In this document: positions 15,866-25,157 of the stretch, piece after piece
How the letters are laid out: every line of letters begins with the position of its first letter
How positions within the stretch are numbered: position 1 is the first letter of the stretch
NCBI RefSeq assembly: GCF_004769525.1
Contig: NZ_RQFT01000011.1
Coordinates: 62,001 to 126,000, forward strand
DNA from: Leptospira bouyouniensis
GTDB lineage: Bacteria > Spirochaetota > Leptospiria > Leptospirales > Leptospiraceae
Direction of reading: 5' to 3'
Length of the DNA stretch: 64,000 nucleotides
Position numbers and translations under genes: made by a program
The notes under the pieces: generated by a model
What the model saw: the letters and a program-made list of their open reading frames with translations, nothing else
Told to the model about the DNA's origin: nothing
Database searches by the model: none

Positions 15866-17149
15866 ATGAAAATTACGAGTGCTGGTATCGAATTCCTAGA
15901 ATTCAATGAATTTAAAAATTTTGCGGTAGATTATGATCTGTTAGGTTCTGTTTCCCTAAGTGAACCTGTTGTGGATAAAAATGGAAACATCCTCATCAAA
16001 GAAAAAGTAGCAATCAAAGAAAATGTTCTAAAAAAATTAGAAGGGTTGGAAGGGAATTACATTCCATCCTTTAAACTTGCAATGTCGAAAGATTTGATGA
16101 AGATGTTGCGACAAGTATTATCAAAAGCAATCCTAAGTCGCATTGATGATCGTTCCAATGAATTTATCTTCCACCTTTACGAACAAAATGCGGAACGAAT
16201 GGCAAGTCTCAAAGGGATCATTCAAAATTCATTTTATTCCAAATCTTTAGCTTTGTCTTTTTTCCGAATTTTACTTTCCCACAAAGAATTTTTTAACTAT
16301 TTAGCTGACTTTGGACTATTAAGTCTGGGTTCCGTGATCCAAAAACAATATGGTTTTAAAATGGTAAATCGGTATAGTTTTTTAGCAGGACTTTGTGCGG
16401 ATATTGCCGTTTCGAAAGAAGGATTGTACAGACAAAGTTTTTTTGGATCCTCACTAACCACAGCCGTTAGCCTAAGTATTGAAATTGCAAGAAAACTCAA
16501 CCTTCCAGAAGAAGTGATCAGTGCGATTAATAATCATGGCAATTCTAATTTTGAAATTCCTGGTGTGAACCCAGTGAATGTCAATGTCGAAGATTTAAGA
16601 AAACACCAATTGAATCAAGATCTACTTTCTGGAAGTGGAATGGATGACGATGCAAGCGATGATGAAGAAGAGGCAGGTGAATTTGCAGATAATACCGCCG
16701 AAGTAACGTTAGATGCTCTGAAGATTGCACGATACATCATGGAAAATTTAAAGGTTACAACAGACAAAGAACATGTCTCTGAAAAACTGCTTGTGATGTT
16801 TACTTATAATGCAGAGAAGGGACTCTTCCGAAAAGATTTGGCTGATCCTATGATCGATCGTTTCAAAGAATTTGATCATGCCATCAAACGGATTAGAATC
16901 ATTGCAGAAATTGAAAACAAATGCAAATTCCAAACTTCTGCCTGGGCCTACCCAAAACCAAAATCTTCGCAAATTGTTTGCAGGGATCGAAATTACCAAT
17001 GCCCTTGGATTGTGAATGGATGGGACTTACGGATCATTGCCGCACAAGATCCCTTTGGTTATATTGGCACTGCACTTGCGGTAGGAACCTATCCTAAATG
17101 TGCTTTGGAAGAAGAACTACACGCAAAAATCAAATACACCGATTCGTAA
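15866..17149 (+). CDS. HD-GYP-like protein without catalytic residues (conserved hypothetical)
   Basis: About 427 residues, cytoplasmic. The N-terminal part has the pattern often placed before HD-GYP domains (DKNGNILIKEKVAI then LKKLEGLEGNYIP). The middle shows helices laid out like an HD domain, ending IARKLNLPEEVISAINNHG where active proteins have HHE. The HD pair and GYP motif are absent, so if the relationship is right the domain is a non-catalytic sensor or scaffold. An acidic patch (MDDDASDDEEEAGE) splits the protein. The C-terminal part has several Cys (CRDRNYQCPW). I choose ATG 15866, preceded by AGGA at 5 bases, over ATG 15833, which has no ribosome site. A strong terminator follows. 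Confidence 0.6.
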   Translation: MKITSAGIEFLEFNEFKNFAVDYDLLGSVSLSEPVVDKNGNILIKEKVAIKENVLKKLEGLEGNYIPSFKLAMSKDLMKMLRQVLSKAILSRIDDRSNEFIFHLYEQNAERMASLKGIIQNSFYSKSLALSFFRILLSHKEFFNYLADFGLLSLGSVIQKQYGFKMVNRYSFLAGLCADIAVSKEGLYRQSFFGSSLTTAVSLSIEIARKLNLPEEVISAINNHGNSNFEIPGVNPVNVNVEDLRKHQLNQDLLSGSGMDDDASDDEEEAGEFADNTAEVTLDALKIARYIMENLKVTTDKEHVSEKLLVMFTYNAEKGLFRKDLADPMIDRFKEFDHAIKRIRIIAEIENKCKFQTSAWAYPKPKSSQIVCRDRNYQCPWIVNGWDLRIIAAQDPFGYIGTALAVGTYPKCALEEELHAKIKYTDS

Positions 17150-17152
17150 GGC

Positions 17153-17188
17153 AAAAAAAAACCAACCGAGATTCGGTTGGTTTTTTTG
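17153..17188. terminator. Bidirectional intrinsic terminator
   Basis: ACCAACCGA (17161-17169) and TCGGTTGGT (17173-17181) form a perfect 9-base stem with a 3-base loop, with an A-run on the left and a T-run on the right. It can end the HD-GYP-like gene on the plus strand and the small lipoprotein gene on the minus strand. Confidence 0.9.
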
Positions 17189-17209
17189 TTATCAAACGAT
17201 GAAAAAGAA

Positions 17210-17458
17210 TTAGAAACCAGCAGGTTTCTTAATGTCTTTTGTAGCGTCTTTGATCGCGCCAGTCGCTGCTTTTTTAGCTTCTGCTTCTGCAGTTTTAACT
17301 GCTGCGTCTACTTTTTTCTCTACTTCTGTTGTTACTTTTTTCGCTGCATCTTCAACAGTTTCCATTTTTTCTTCCACAACTGGTTCTTCTTTTTTGCAGA
17401 AAGCAAGTCCGGAAGCCATAGTAACACCGAGAATTAAAACGAGTAGTTTTTTGTTCAT
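17210..17458 (-). CDS. Small Lys/Ala/Glu-rich lipoprotein
   Basis: An 82-residue exported protein. MNKKLLVLILGVTMASG is a signal peptide and LAFC is a loose, spirochaete-style lipobox with Cys21 as the lipid-bearing residue. The mature part is about 60 residues of Ala, Lys, Glu and Val with heptad-like spacing, predicted to be one long helix. Composition resembles small periplasmic coiled-coil lipoproteins, but I do not recognise a named family. Single-gene unit, probably highly expressed given its strong terminator. Function unknown. Confidence 0.8.
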   Translation of the reverse strand: MNKKLLVLILGVTMASGLAFCKKEEPVVEEKMETVEDAAKKVTTEVEKKVDAAVKTAEAEAKKAATGAIKDATKDIKKPAGF

Positions 17459-17560
17459 CGAAAGTTTTCTCCTAAAAAATCTTTTAATTCAGCCAAAACT
17501 ACACGAAGTCAGTTTCCATTGAAAGAAATTTCTGTATGGAAACTGAAAAATCTTGAACGG

Positions 17561-18592
17561 TTACTTGAGAACAAATGTAAGGAATTCTTCTACTTCCTTT
17601 TTGCTTCCAATGATGAGCGTTGTTCTTTCATGGAGGTCTTTGGGAGTTAAATCAAGGATACGTTCCCCTTTTACGGTCACAGCCATTCCTCCTGCCTGTT
17701 CTGCAATGTAAGCCATCGGAGCTGCTTCATACAATAATCTGAGTTTTCCATTTGGGTATTTGCTAGATTTTGTATCGTTTGGATAGAGAAAGATCCCACC
17801 TTTTAAGAGGTTTCTATGAAAGTCTGCCACAAGAGATCCAATGTAACGGGCTGTTTTTGGTTTTTTTCCGCCTTCAATGGATTTGATTTTTTGTAGGTAG
17901 GCTTGCACCTCGGGAGACCAATACGAAGCATTCCCTTCGTTGGCAGAATAAATGTCCCCTGATTCTGGCATTTTCATATTGGGGTGGGAGAGTAAAAATT
18001 CACCCACGCTTGGATCCAAGGTAAAACCTGAAACTCCCTTTCCCGTCGATAAAACAAGCATTGTCGATGACCCGTAAATGATGTAACCGGCACAGCGTTG
18101 CAAATGCCCTTGTTGGAGAAGGTCTTTTTCGGTGCCTGGTTCTTTTGAATTTGGTTCTAATCTTTGGTGGATGGAGAAAATAGTTCCAATGGAGACATTC
18201 GTATCGATATTGGAGGAACCGTCAAGAGGGTCAATCGCCATTGTATACTTTCCAATATTATAACCACCAGGGATCGGGATAATGTCCTCGTGTTCTTCAC
18301 TGGCGAGAACGCAGAGGTGACCGCAGATCTTTAAGGATTGGTTGAAGGCATTGTCTGCATATTGGTCCAATTTCATCTGGGTTTCGCCTTGGACATTGGT
18401 GTCCTCTGTGGCGCCTAGGATATCATCGAGCAGTCCCGCTTTTCTCACTTCACGGCCAACAATTTTTGCGGCATATACCAAATGGCTAAGGAGTGCTGTA
18501 AATTCTCCCGAAGCATGTGGGATTTTGAGTTGCTCTTCTAGAATGAATTGCGATAGAGAGATGAGTTTTTTTTGTTTCGGTGTTGCGTTCAC
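17561..18592 (-). CDS. fbp: Fructose-1,6-bisphosphatase class 1
   Basis: A gluconeogenic enzyme that hydrolyses fructose 1,6-bisphosphate. Class 1 hallmarks are IPHASGEFTALL, VNREV-like VGREVRKAGL, the metal-binding Glu in ASEEHED, and the signature DPLDGSSNID. I prefer GTG at 18592 (about 343 residues): it gives the usual family length and follows GGGGA, and it leaves about 110 bases of promoter before the divergent gene. An ATG at 18703 would add 37 residues that match no known class 1 N-terminus and would make the two divergent start codons overlap. The frame is open back to 18739. Confidence 0.88.
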   Translation of the reverse strand: MNATPKQKKLISLSQFILEEQLKIPHASGEFTALLSHLVYAAKIVGREVRKAGLLDDILGATEDTNVQGETQMKLDQYADNAFNQSLKICGHLCVLASEEHEDIIPIPGGYNIGKYTMAIDPLDGSSNIDTNVSIGTIFSIHQRLEPNSKEPGTEKDLLQQGHLQRCAGYIIYGSSTMLVLSTGKGVSGFTLDPSVGEFLLSHPNMKMPESGDIYSANEGNASYWSPEVQAYLQKIKSIEGGKKPKTARYIGSLVADFHRNLLKGGIFLYPNDTKSSKYPNGKLRLLYEAAPMAYIAEQAGGMAVTVKGERILDLTPKDLHERTTLIIGSKKEVEEFLTFVLK

Positions 18593-18701
18593 AGATTCCC
18601 CGAGGTAGTTTTTACTCCATTTTTGTGGTTGTGGGTAAGGAGCAAATCCTTTCTCCTTTTGAAACCAGGTTGAAAAACCGATACTATTGTTTAGAGACTT
18701 C

Positions 18702-19526
18702 ATGACAGAACCAATGCACCTCAGTCCTTCTCCTTCCATGCAAATGACAGATTACCATTCCCGTCGGTTGGGACTCAGCTTTGCCAGTGTTGGTGCCCAC
18801 TTAGGTTGGGTTTATTTGGGGAAGGAATTGGTATATGAGTTTGGTAGGACAAACGAAGAAGAATCCATCCGTAAGTTGGTAACCGCTTCGCTTTCGCATT
18901 GGATTCGCACAATGCCATACCTAACCCCGGCGGTCATCCATTCGTTCCAAGAAAATGGGAGGGAACTAGAACTATCCGTTGTCAGGTTACCGGAAGGTGA
19001 AGTCCCTGTTTTTGTTTTAGTGTTATTAGAAAAAGGACTGAACCTTGTCCCCCGAAACTGGGAGGACCTTTCCAACCAAGTGCTTACGTTTTGTGCCACA
19101 GGGATTTCTCTTCGGGAAAAGAACCTACTCGATTTTGAAACCATTACAGAACCCATTCGAAAACGAATGGGAAAAGCGTTTATGGGAGAAACGAAGTCTG
19201 GTGTGATTGCATTTTTCCACTTGCAAGACCTAAGCCCATTTTTCAAACCGATGGGAGTCATCAAAAGCCAAGAAATTTTAAGGGAAGTGACGGCAACCCT
19301 CCACAAAGAGACGAAGGTAAACGAGTTCAATTTCCAATTGAACCCAAGGTCCTATTTTTTATTCTGCCCAGGTGAAACCTTAGATGGAGCAAACCATCGA
19401 TTTGGATCCCTCTATTTCCCTTCAAAACACTTGATCTTGGACTATAAATTGAAGATTTTTCCCATTGATGCTGAAATTTTGGCAGATGATGCCAAGTTTT
19501 CGTCCATTTTTCTTGAAAATTTCTAA
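18702..19526 (+). CDS. Conserved hypothetical protein, possible degenerate GGDEF domain
   Basis: About 274 residues, no signal peptide. Residues about 155-260 resemble the GGDEF fold in order and spacing: a strand GVIAFFHLQDLSPF where D(F/L)F is expected, a helix SQEILREVTATLHK like the GDEVLREVA helix, a strand pair with NPRSYFLFCPGETLDGA where RxGGDEF and the helix after it would be. The GGDEF signature is replaced by NPRSY, so no cyclase activity is expected. The N-terminal half (residues 1-150) could be a GAF-like sensor. Start chosen at ATG 18702; TTG 18687 and ATG 18738 are alternatives. Divergent from fbp. The domain reading is an inference from pattern only. Confidence 0.55.
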   Translation: MTEPMHLSPSPSMQMTDYHSRRLGLSFASVGAHLGWVYLGKELVYEFGRTNEEESIRKLVTASLSHWIRTMPYLTPAVIHSFQENGRELELSVVRLPEGEVPVFVLVLLEKGLNLVPRNWEDLSNQVLTFCATGISLREKNLLDFETITEPIRKRMGKAFMGETKSGVIAFFHLQDLSPFFKPMGVIKSQEILREVTATLHKETKVNEFNFQLNPRSYFLFCPGETLDGANHRFGSLYFPSKHLILDYKLKIFPIDAEILADDAKFSSIFLENF

Positions 19527-19544
19527 AACCATTTTTACGCTGAA

Positions 19545-19550
19545 TTGACA
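19545..19550 (+). promoter_or_regulatory. Possible -35 element of the rpsU operon
   Basis: A consensus TTGACA occurs 59 bases before the rpsU start, in the only non-coding gap upstream of the four-gene run. The expected -10 position holds ATACCG, a poor match, so this is only a candidate. Confidence 0.3.
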
Positions 19551-19608
19551 AAATAGGGCAGTTCACGATACCGTCAAAACTAGACCATTTTTACAAAAGG
19601 ACAGTTGT

Positions 19609-19833
19609 TTGTCTATGACCCCACAAGTAGGGATTTATTTAAAAGAAGGGGAATCTATTGAGGCAGCGCTTCGTAGATTCAAAAGAGATTGTGCAAATGC
19701 TGGTATCATGAGCGAAATCAAACGCCGTGAATACTTTGAAAAACCAAGCGTGATCAAGAAAAAAGCTGTAGAAGCTGCAAAACGCAAACGTGACAAAAAG
19801 AAAAGATTATTCGCTAAAAAAGATAAACTTTAA
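19609..19833 (+). CDS. rpsU: 30S ribosomal protein S21
   Basis: A small basic ribosomal protein, about 72-74 residues. The conserved core VGIYLKEGESIEAALRRF, then KRREYFEKPS, and the Lys/Arg-rich tail identify S21. The best-spaced start is TTG 19609, 8 bases after AAAAGG; ATG 19615 lies further from the ribosome site. First gene of the classical macromolecular-synthesis operon with yqeY, dnaG and rpoD, linking initiation of translation, replication and transcription. Confidence 0.95.
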   Translation: MSMTPQVGIYLKEGESIEAALRRFKRDCANAGIMSEIKRREYFEKPSVIKKKAVEAAKRKRDKKKRLFAKKDKL

Positions 19834-19852
19834 TCTTTAAGCCGGTTTTCCT

Positions 19853-20308
19853 ATGACCCTGCAAGAGACGATCAATACAGATCTAAAAACGGCGTTAAAA
19901 GCCAAGGATGAAATAGTCCTCGGCACCTTACGTCTCATCAAAGCAGAAATTCAATATGAGTTAACCAAAACCGGTGCTTCTGAGTTATCGGATACTGCTG
20001 TTATGCAGATCCTCAAAACCAATTACAAACGACGTAAGGACACCGCTTTGGAATACGACAAAGCGAACCGTCCCGATCTGTCGAGTAAGGAAATTGAAGA
20101 AGCAGAAATCATCTCCCGTTATATTCCAAAAGAAGTTTCCGAAGAAGAAATAGGAAAGGCAACTGAAGAAGCCATCGTCGAGCTCAATGCAGGTGGTCCT
20201 CAGGATATGGGAAAGGTGATGGGTAAAGTAATGGCAAAATTTAAAGGACAAAATATAGACGGCTCCAAGGTATCCTCCCTCGTTAAACAAGCACTTAGCG
20301 CCCGTTAA
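19853..20308 (+). CDS. yqeY: GatB/YqeY domain protein
   Basis: A 151-residue helical protein. MTLQETINTDLKTALKAKD, LIKAEIQYELTK, ISRYIPKEVSEEE and the C-terminal MGKVMGKVMAKFKG are characteristic of YqeY, which resembles the tRNA-binding tail of amidotransferase subunit GatB. Its exact cellular role is not settled in any organism. Placement between rpsU and dnaG is common in bacteria and supports the call. Confidence 0.92.
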   Translation: MTLQETINTDLKTALKAKDEIVLGTLRLIKAEIQYELTKTGASELSDTAVMQILKTNYKRRKDTALEYDKANRPDLSSKEIEEAEIISRYIPKEVSEEEIGKATEEAIVELNAGGPQDMGKVMGKVMAKFKGQNIDGSKVSSLVKQALSAR

Positions 20309-20320
20309 ATATAACACACT

Positions 20321-22132
20321 GTGAATCCTTACCAAAGTTTTAAAGAAAGAGTTCGCAGAGAAGTCTCCATTGACTCCTATATCAACCGATTTGTTCCCTT
20401 ACGCCGCATGGGTAGAAACCTTGTAGGTATTTGTCCCTTCCATAATGAAAAAACCCCATCTTTTAATGTAAACGCTGAAGGTGGTTTTTACCACTGTTTT
20501 GGATGTAAAGCATCTGGAGATTTATTCCGTTTTGTGATGGATTACCAAAAGGTGGATTTTTTAAAATCTCTAGAAATCCTCTCTGAATATTCTGGAATTC
20601 CACTCGTTGAACGAACCAAAGAAGAAGAAGAGTCGGAACGAAAAAAAGAAGCACTTTACCAAATATCGCAAAAGGCCCTTGAATACTTCCAAAAAAATCT
20701 AAATACAGCTGCCGGTGAACTTGCGTTAAAGTATTTAGAGTCTCGTGGTTTGTATGCAGAAGACCTCAAAGTGTTTAAGATCGGTTTTGGATTACCAGGT
20801 TTTGGAAATTTACGAGCGGAACTCTTTAAAACAGAAGCTGAAGTTAAGTTAGGTGAACAATTAGGCTTACTCAAACGACAGGATCAAAACAAAGACCCTT
20901 ATGATTTTTTTCGTAGTAGGATCATGTTTCCAGTCATCGATACAAGAGGACGAGTTGTTGCCTTTTCTGGTCGTATTCTTGGTGAATCAGAAGAAGCTAA
21001 ATACATCAATAGTCCCAACTCGCTCATTTATGATAAAAGTCGCACATTTTATAATTTAAACTTAAGCCAAGATAGCATACGAAAAACAAGGGAAGCAGTG
21101 ATCGTCGAAGGTGTATTTGATGCGATAGGGCTCTTCCGTAAAGGGATCGAGTTTGTGGTAGCACCACTTGGTACTGGATTTACAGAAGGCCATGTGCGGA
21201 TTTTAAAAAACATGGCGGACAAAGTGTATCTTATGATGGATTCCGATAAGGCAGGCACAAAAGGTGCGTTTCGTGCTGTAAACCTTCTCTCGAAAGAGGG
21301 AGTGGTAGTTAAGGTTTGCCATATCCCAGAAGGGAAAGACCCGTTTGATTATTCTCTCCATCACAACAAACAAGAGATCCGAGATTTACTCGAAGGGGCG
21401 TTACCTGCTTCCCAATTTATGATCCGAGAGATCCTTGGGGGAACAGGTCCCACGTCACTTGCTGAAGAAAAACAAGCAGGTGTGAAAAAACTCTTTGAAT
21501 TCTTAAAACCAATGGAGAAAGAAACGGACAAACAGGTCTATTTAGAAGAGGGTGCGCGCCAACTCGGACTTTCGTTTTCTTCTCTTTTTCAGGACTTTCG
21601 TGGGAAACCTGGTGTAAGTTCGACCCCTTCCGTTGTCGATACTAAGAAAGACCGCACACCAGAGAAACCGGGGAAACTGTCTCCAGTTCTTATCTGTGAG
21701 CGGAAGATGATCGCGATGCTCATCCAAAACTTAGAACTATTTAGTTTTGCTGATGACTTACTTTCACTTGAGTTTCGTGATGAGGTGTCTGCTTTTTTTT
21801 GGGACTATTTATATACGAAGTATTTGCAGAATGAGAACCTAACAGCTGCAGAAATTCTTTCGAGGGAAGAAATTCCTTCGGAATACCTGGGAATGATTGC
21901 TGAACATTTTTCGGCCGATGTATCAGTGACCCCAGCGACATTTAAAGCGATGTTTCTTTACCATGCGGATTTGTTGGATGACGCACGGATGGAAGAACTT
22001 GTCAAAGAAATGGCCAAACCTGACTTAACGATTGAAGAAAAAAACAATCTGTTGTCAGAACTTTCACTTCTGAAGAGTGAAAAAAATAAGAGATCCGTGT
22101 ATCTCCGAACGATCCAAACGTTAGAAGTCTAA
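20321..22132 (+). CDS. dnaG: DNA primase
   Basis: A 603-residue primase that makes RNA primers at the replication fork. The N-terminal zinc-binding domain has ligands Cys38, His41, Cys59 and Cys62 ([18 protein letters not shown]). The TOPRIM core shows [11 protein letters not shown] and MMDSDKAG with the catalytic acidic residues. The C-terminal region is the helicase-binding part. Starts with GTG at 20321, just after yqeY. Third gene of the rpsU-yqeY-dnaG-rpoD operon. Confidence 0.96.
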   Translation: MNPYQSFKERVRREVSIDSYINRFVPLRRMGRNLVGICPFHNEKTPSFNVNAEGGFYHCFGCKASGDLFRFVMDYQKVDFLKSLEILSEYSGIPLVERTKEEEESERKKEALYQISQKALEYFQKNLNTAAGELALKYLESRGLYAEDLKVFKIGFGLPGFGNLRAELFKTEAEVKLGEQLGLLKRQDQNKDPYDFFRSRIMFPVIDTRGRVVAFSGRILGESEEAKYINSPNSLIYDKSRTFYNLNLSQDSIRKTREAVIVEGVFDAIGLFRKGIEFVVAPLGTGFTEGHVRILKNMADKVYLMMDSDKAGTKGAFRAVNLLSKEGVVVKVCHIPEGKDPFDYSLHHNKQEIRDLLEGALPASQFMIREILGGTGPTSLAEEKQAGVKKLFEFLKPMEKETDKQVYLEEGARQLGLSFSSLFQDFRGKPGVSSTPSVVDTKKDRTPEKPGKLSPVLICERKMIAMLIQNLELFSFADDLLSLEFRDEVSAFFWDYLYTKYLQNENLTAAEILSREEIPSEYLGMIAEHFSADVSVTPATFKAMFLYHADLLDDARMEELVKEMAKPDLTIEEKNNLLSELSLLKSEKNKRSVYLRTIQTLEV

Positions 22133-22148
22133 AGAGGATATAGGTAGA

Positions 22149-23921
22149 ATGGAAAATCTAGCAAGCCTACCAGAAGTACAAAAGATCATCTCGATCGGAA
22201 AAGCAAATCGAGAAGTATCGTATGATGAGATCAATGAAATACTACCGGATAAAATTCTAAATTCCGAAAAGATTGATGATGTCTTCACCTTGTTACACGA
22301 GATGGGGATTGAGATTGTTGAAGAGTATTCTAAAAAATCTTTAGAAGAGTCAAGTAGCCTCACAACCACCAAAGAAGAAACGACAAAAGAAACAAAAGAG
22401 AAACCAGCACGTAAAAAAAGAGAGTCTAGTGTTTCTTCAAGTTCCGAAGATCCAATTCGACTTTATTTAAAAGAAATTGGAAAAGTATCTCTGATTTCTG
22501 GTGAGACAGAAGTATTTCTCGCCAAACGGATTGAAAAGGGTGAAAAGATTATTGAAGAAACAATTTTAAGTTCTTCGATCCTCAGGCAGAACTTTGCAAA
22601 ACTAATCCCAAAAATTAAGTCCAAAAAAATCAAAGTTTATGACTTGGTGAAAGTGGACAAAATGTACGCACTCAACCAGGAGCAGGCGGACAAACTCGAA
22701 AAAGTATTTTTCGAGAATATGGAACTCATACAACAAGACGAGAAAGTTCTTAACGAATCCACAAACCGCATTCGTAAGTATTCCGAAAATTCTAAGAAGT
22801 TCAAAGAACTCAAGGAAAAAATCGATTTGTCCACAGGCAAAATTGATGAAGCCATTCGTAAAATCGGTGTTTCCCAAAAAGAAATCCAAAAGATTTCTCA
22901 AAAGATCAAATCGATGGTTTTCCGTGTTAAGGAAATTGAAAAACACTTCCTTAAAATCAAAGCCAAATACGGACATGATGTTCGTGAAATCAAAGCCCTA
23001 AACCGTTTCATCGAAAAAAATGAAAACCTAGATGAAATCGAAAAGATGATGGGATGCGACATTGATGAAGTCAGAGAAGTCATCAAAGACATTCGTAATA
23101 ATGAACGTAAACTCCGTCGGATGGAACAAGAAGCAGGTTCTCCTGTTGGCGAAATCAAGGACTGGGGTGAAAAAATCATCAAAGGGGAAAGGGAAATCGC
23201 TCAAGCAAAACGAGAACTTGTGCGAGCAAACCTTCGTTTGGTGGTCTCCATTGCAAAACGTTACGCCAACCGAGGAATGCACTTCTTTGACCTGATCCAG
23301 GAAGGTAACATTGGACTCATCCGTGCTGTGGATAAGTTTGAATACAAAAAGGGGTATAAGTTTTCTACGTATGCAACTTGGTGGATCAGGCAAGCTATCA
23401 CCCGTGCAATCTCTGACCAAGCTCGTACGATCCGTGTACCGGTTCACATGATCGAGCAGGTCAACAAAGTGATTCGGGAAACTCGTCTCTTCGTACAAGA
23501 ATTTGGCCGAGATCCATCCAATGATGAAATTGCAGAGCGACTTGGTTGGCCTGTCCAGAAAGTGAAAGCAGTAAAAAATGTTGCCCGCGAACCAATTTCA
23601 CTCGAAATCCCTGTAGGTTCAGAAGAAGATTCGGAACTTGGAGATTTTATTGAAGACAAGGAAGTGATCTCACCTCTGAACTCTGCTGCTTCATCAATCC
23701 TATCCGAACAAATTAGGCAAGTCTTACAAACACTCCCTGCACGGGAACAAAAAGTCATTCGTATGCGATTTGGTTTGGACGATGGGTATGCGCAAACACT
23801 CGAGGAAGTTGGTTATCAATTCAAAGTGACTCGTGAAAGGATTCGTCAGATTGAGGCAAAAGCTCTTCGTAGACTCCGTCACCCAAGCCGCTCGAAAAAA
23901 CTGAAAGATTATATCGATTAA
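22149..23921 (+). CDS. rpoD: RNA polymerase primary sigma factor (sigma-70)
   Basis: A 590-residue housekeeping sigma factor. Region 1.1 (1-60) is present, and region 1.2 starts at [12 protein letters not shown] long charged non-conserved region (about 145-340) follows. Region 2 contains [31 protein letters not shown] and [19 protein letters not shown] (core binding and -10 recognition). Region 3 follows, and region 4 ends with [20 protein letters not shown] (-35 recognition). Last gene of the macromolecular-synthesis operon, 16 bases after dnaG. Confidence 0.97.
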   Translation: MENLASLPEVQKIISIGKANREVSYDEINEILPDKILNSEKIDDVFTLLHEMGIEIVEEYSKKSLEESSSLTTTKEETTKETKEKPARKKRESSVSSSSEDPIRLYLKEIGKVSLISGETEVFLAKRIEKGEKIIEETILSSSILRQNFAKLIPKIKSKKIKVYDLVKVDKMYALNQEQADKLEKVFFENMELIQQDEKVLNESTNRIRKYSENSKKFKELKEKIDLSTGKIDEAIRKIGVSQKEIQKISQKIKSMVFRVKEIEKHFLKIKAKYGHDVREIKALNRFIEKNENLDEIEKMMGCDIDEVREVIKDIRNNERKLRRMEQEAGSPVGEIKDWGEKIIKGEREIAQAKRELVRANLRLVVSIAKRYANRGMHFFDLIQEGNIGLIRAVDKFEYKKGYKFSTYATWWIRQAITRAISDQARTIRVPVHMIEQVNKVIRETRLFVQEFGRDPSNDEIAERLGWPVQKVKAVKNVAREPISLEIPVGSEEDSELGDFIEDKEVISPLNSAASSILSEQIRQVLQTLPAREQKVIRMRFGLDDGYAQTLEEVGYQFKVTRERIRQIEAKALRRLRHPSRSKKLKDYID

Positions 23922-23978
23922 AGAAAATTGTTTTTTACTTGATTGGTCGATCGAAGAGATTCATGGTTTGGAAATTCC

Positions 23979-25100
23979 ATGGATCTCTTTTTTTTTCGCA
24001 AGACGAACAAAACTTTTTTTAAACCAACATTCCCAATTGTTTCTTTTATTCAGGTATCGTCTTTCTATTTAATCCTTTTTGGATTTACCGTTTTAAACAA
24101 TTGTAAAGGTACAGAAGAACAACTTGATTATGAACGCACGCAAAGTGTTGGACAAGTGAATCCCGAAGAACCTTGGCGTTTCAGTCCAGAATTTGCGATG
24201 GATGAAAAATATGGGACTGCGTTTTGTGCAAATGCAAAAGAAGTTGGGTCTGGTTTTACACTTTTTTTAGCAAATCATACCCAGTTTACCGCTTTGCAGG
24301 TGTTAAATGGATTTCATCGCGGGACTAATGACCTAAAAAACAATGATTCTATCAAAAAACTTAGGGTATCATCCTTTTGGATGGAAAAAAACGATTCCAA
24401 AAACAAATTAAAACAAGACCGATCAAAAGATATTGAACTCACCAAATCAAAGTTTGGCAAACAAGGATTACAGGTTTTGGATTTAGATTCTAAATTTGAG
24501 GGCAATGTGATTCGATTTGAGATTCTAGAAACTTTCGGAATAGGAAATACTGGACGAGTTTGTCTTTCTGAGATCCGTATGGGGGACGTGAAAAAAGAAA
24601 ATTTTGTCCCTCATCCATGGGTATCCTTTGATAAAATTAAGCGGACCATTTCGCAATTTGCAAAGGCAGAACGTCATGCATATGGTTTTAAACAAATGGT
24701 TGTCGCCAATGAAAAAGGTAATATTTTGTTTTATGACCAAGGAACTATCCTTCCCGTATTTTTTAAATCTGATCAAACCTTTAGTTTTTCGGAGATGTAT
24801 GGGGAAGGTGATCCCACTGGTTTTTTACCATCCATTGTAGGTACATACACAATTTTACAGTCCACGGAGGAAGGGCTTGAATTGAACTTAAGTTATTTTG
24901 ATAACGGTGGCATTGAACGAAACATTTCTTGGATTTTCAAACGAGCTGAGGTTGGTGACGAAGATTATGAAAACTTCAAAACCAAATTGGGAACAAAATT
25001 TTCCGAAGTATACCAGCCTAAAACCCATTTCCTTTTTGTTTTGAAAGAAAAAGAAACGGGACGAACATTTTATCATTACGAACTACCAATTCCGAAATAA
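23979..25100 (+). CDS. Lipoprotein with discoidin/NADase-type glycan-binding-like domain
   Basis: About 373 residues. A basic N-terminus (FFFRKTNKTFFKP) precedes a hydrophobic span and a lipobox-like VLNNC, so this is probably an exported lipoprotein. After it come about 150 residues whose pattern (FAMDEKYGTAFCANAKEVG, ALQVLNGFHRG, GRVCLSEIRMG) resembles the discoidin-like domain that leptospiral exported proteins often carry. The rest has no recognised domain. I choose ATG 23979, preceded by GGAAA; an in-frame TTG at 23943 is less likely. Transcribed in the direction of rpoD but 57 bases beyond it. Function unknown; ligand binding at the cell surface is a guess. Confidence 0.65.
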   Translation: MDLFFFRKTNKTFFKPTFPIVSFIQVSSFYLILFGFTVLNNCKGTEEQLDYERTQSVGQVNPEEPWRFSPEFAMDEKYGTAFCANAKEVGSGFTLFLANHTQFTALQVLNGFHRGTNDLKNNDSIKKLRVSSFWMEKNDSKNKLKQDRSKDIELTKSKFGKQGLQVLDLDSKFEGNVIRFEILETFGIGNTGRVCLSEIRMGDVKKENFVPHPWVSFDKIKRTISQFAKAERHAYGFKQMVVANEKGNILFYDQGTILPVFFKSDQTFSFSEMYGEGDPTGFLPSIVGTYTILQSTEEGLELNLSYFDNGGIERNISWIFKRAEVGDEDYENFKTKLGTKFSEVYQPKTHFLFVLKEKETGRTFYHYELPIPK

Positions 25101-25143
25101 ATGAAATGCATGTGGGTTTAGTTTTGTCTGCATCCATTTATTT
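25095..25143. terminator. Hairpin between convergent genes
   Basis: AAATAAATG (25095-25103) pairs with CATTTATTT (25135-25143), and an inner ATGCA/TGCAT extends the stem. The element overlaps the stop of the upstream lipoprotein gene and precedes the end of glpD on the other strand. A T-rich right arm gives weak support for a plus-strand terminator. Confidence 0.4.
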
Positions 25144-25157
25144 TCGTTGTATGGGTA

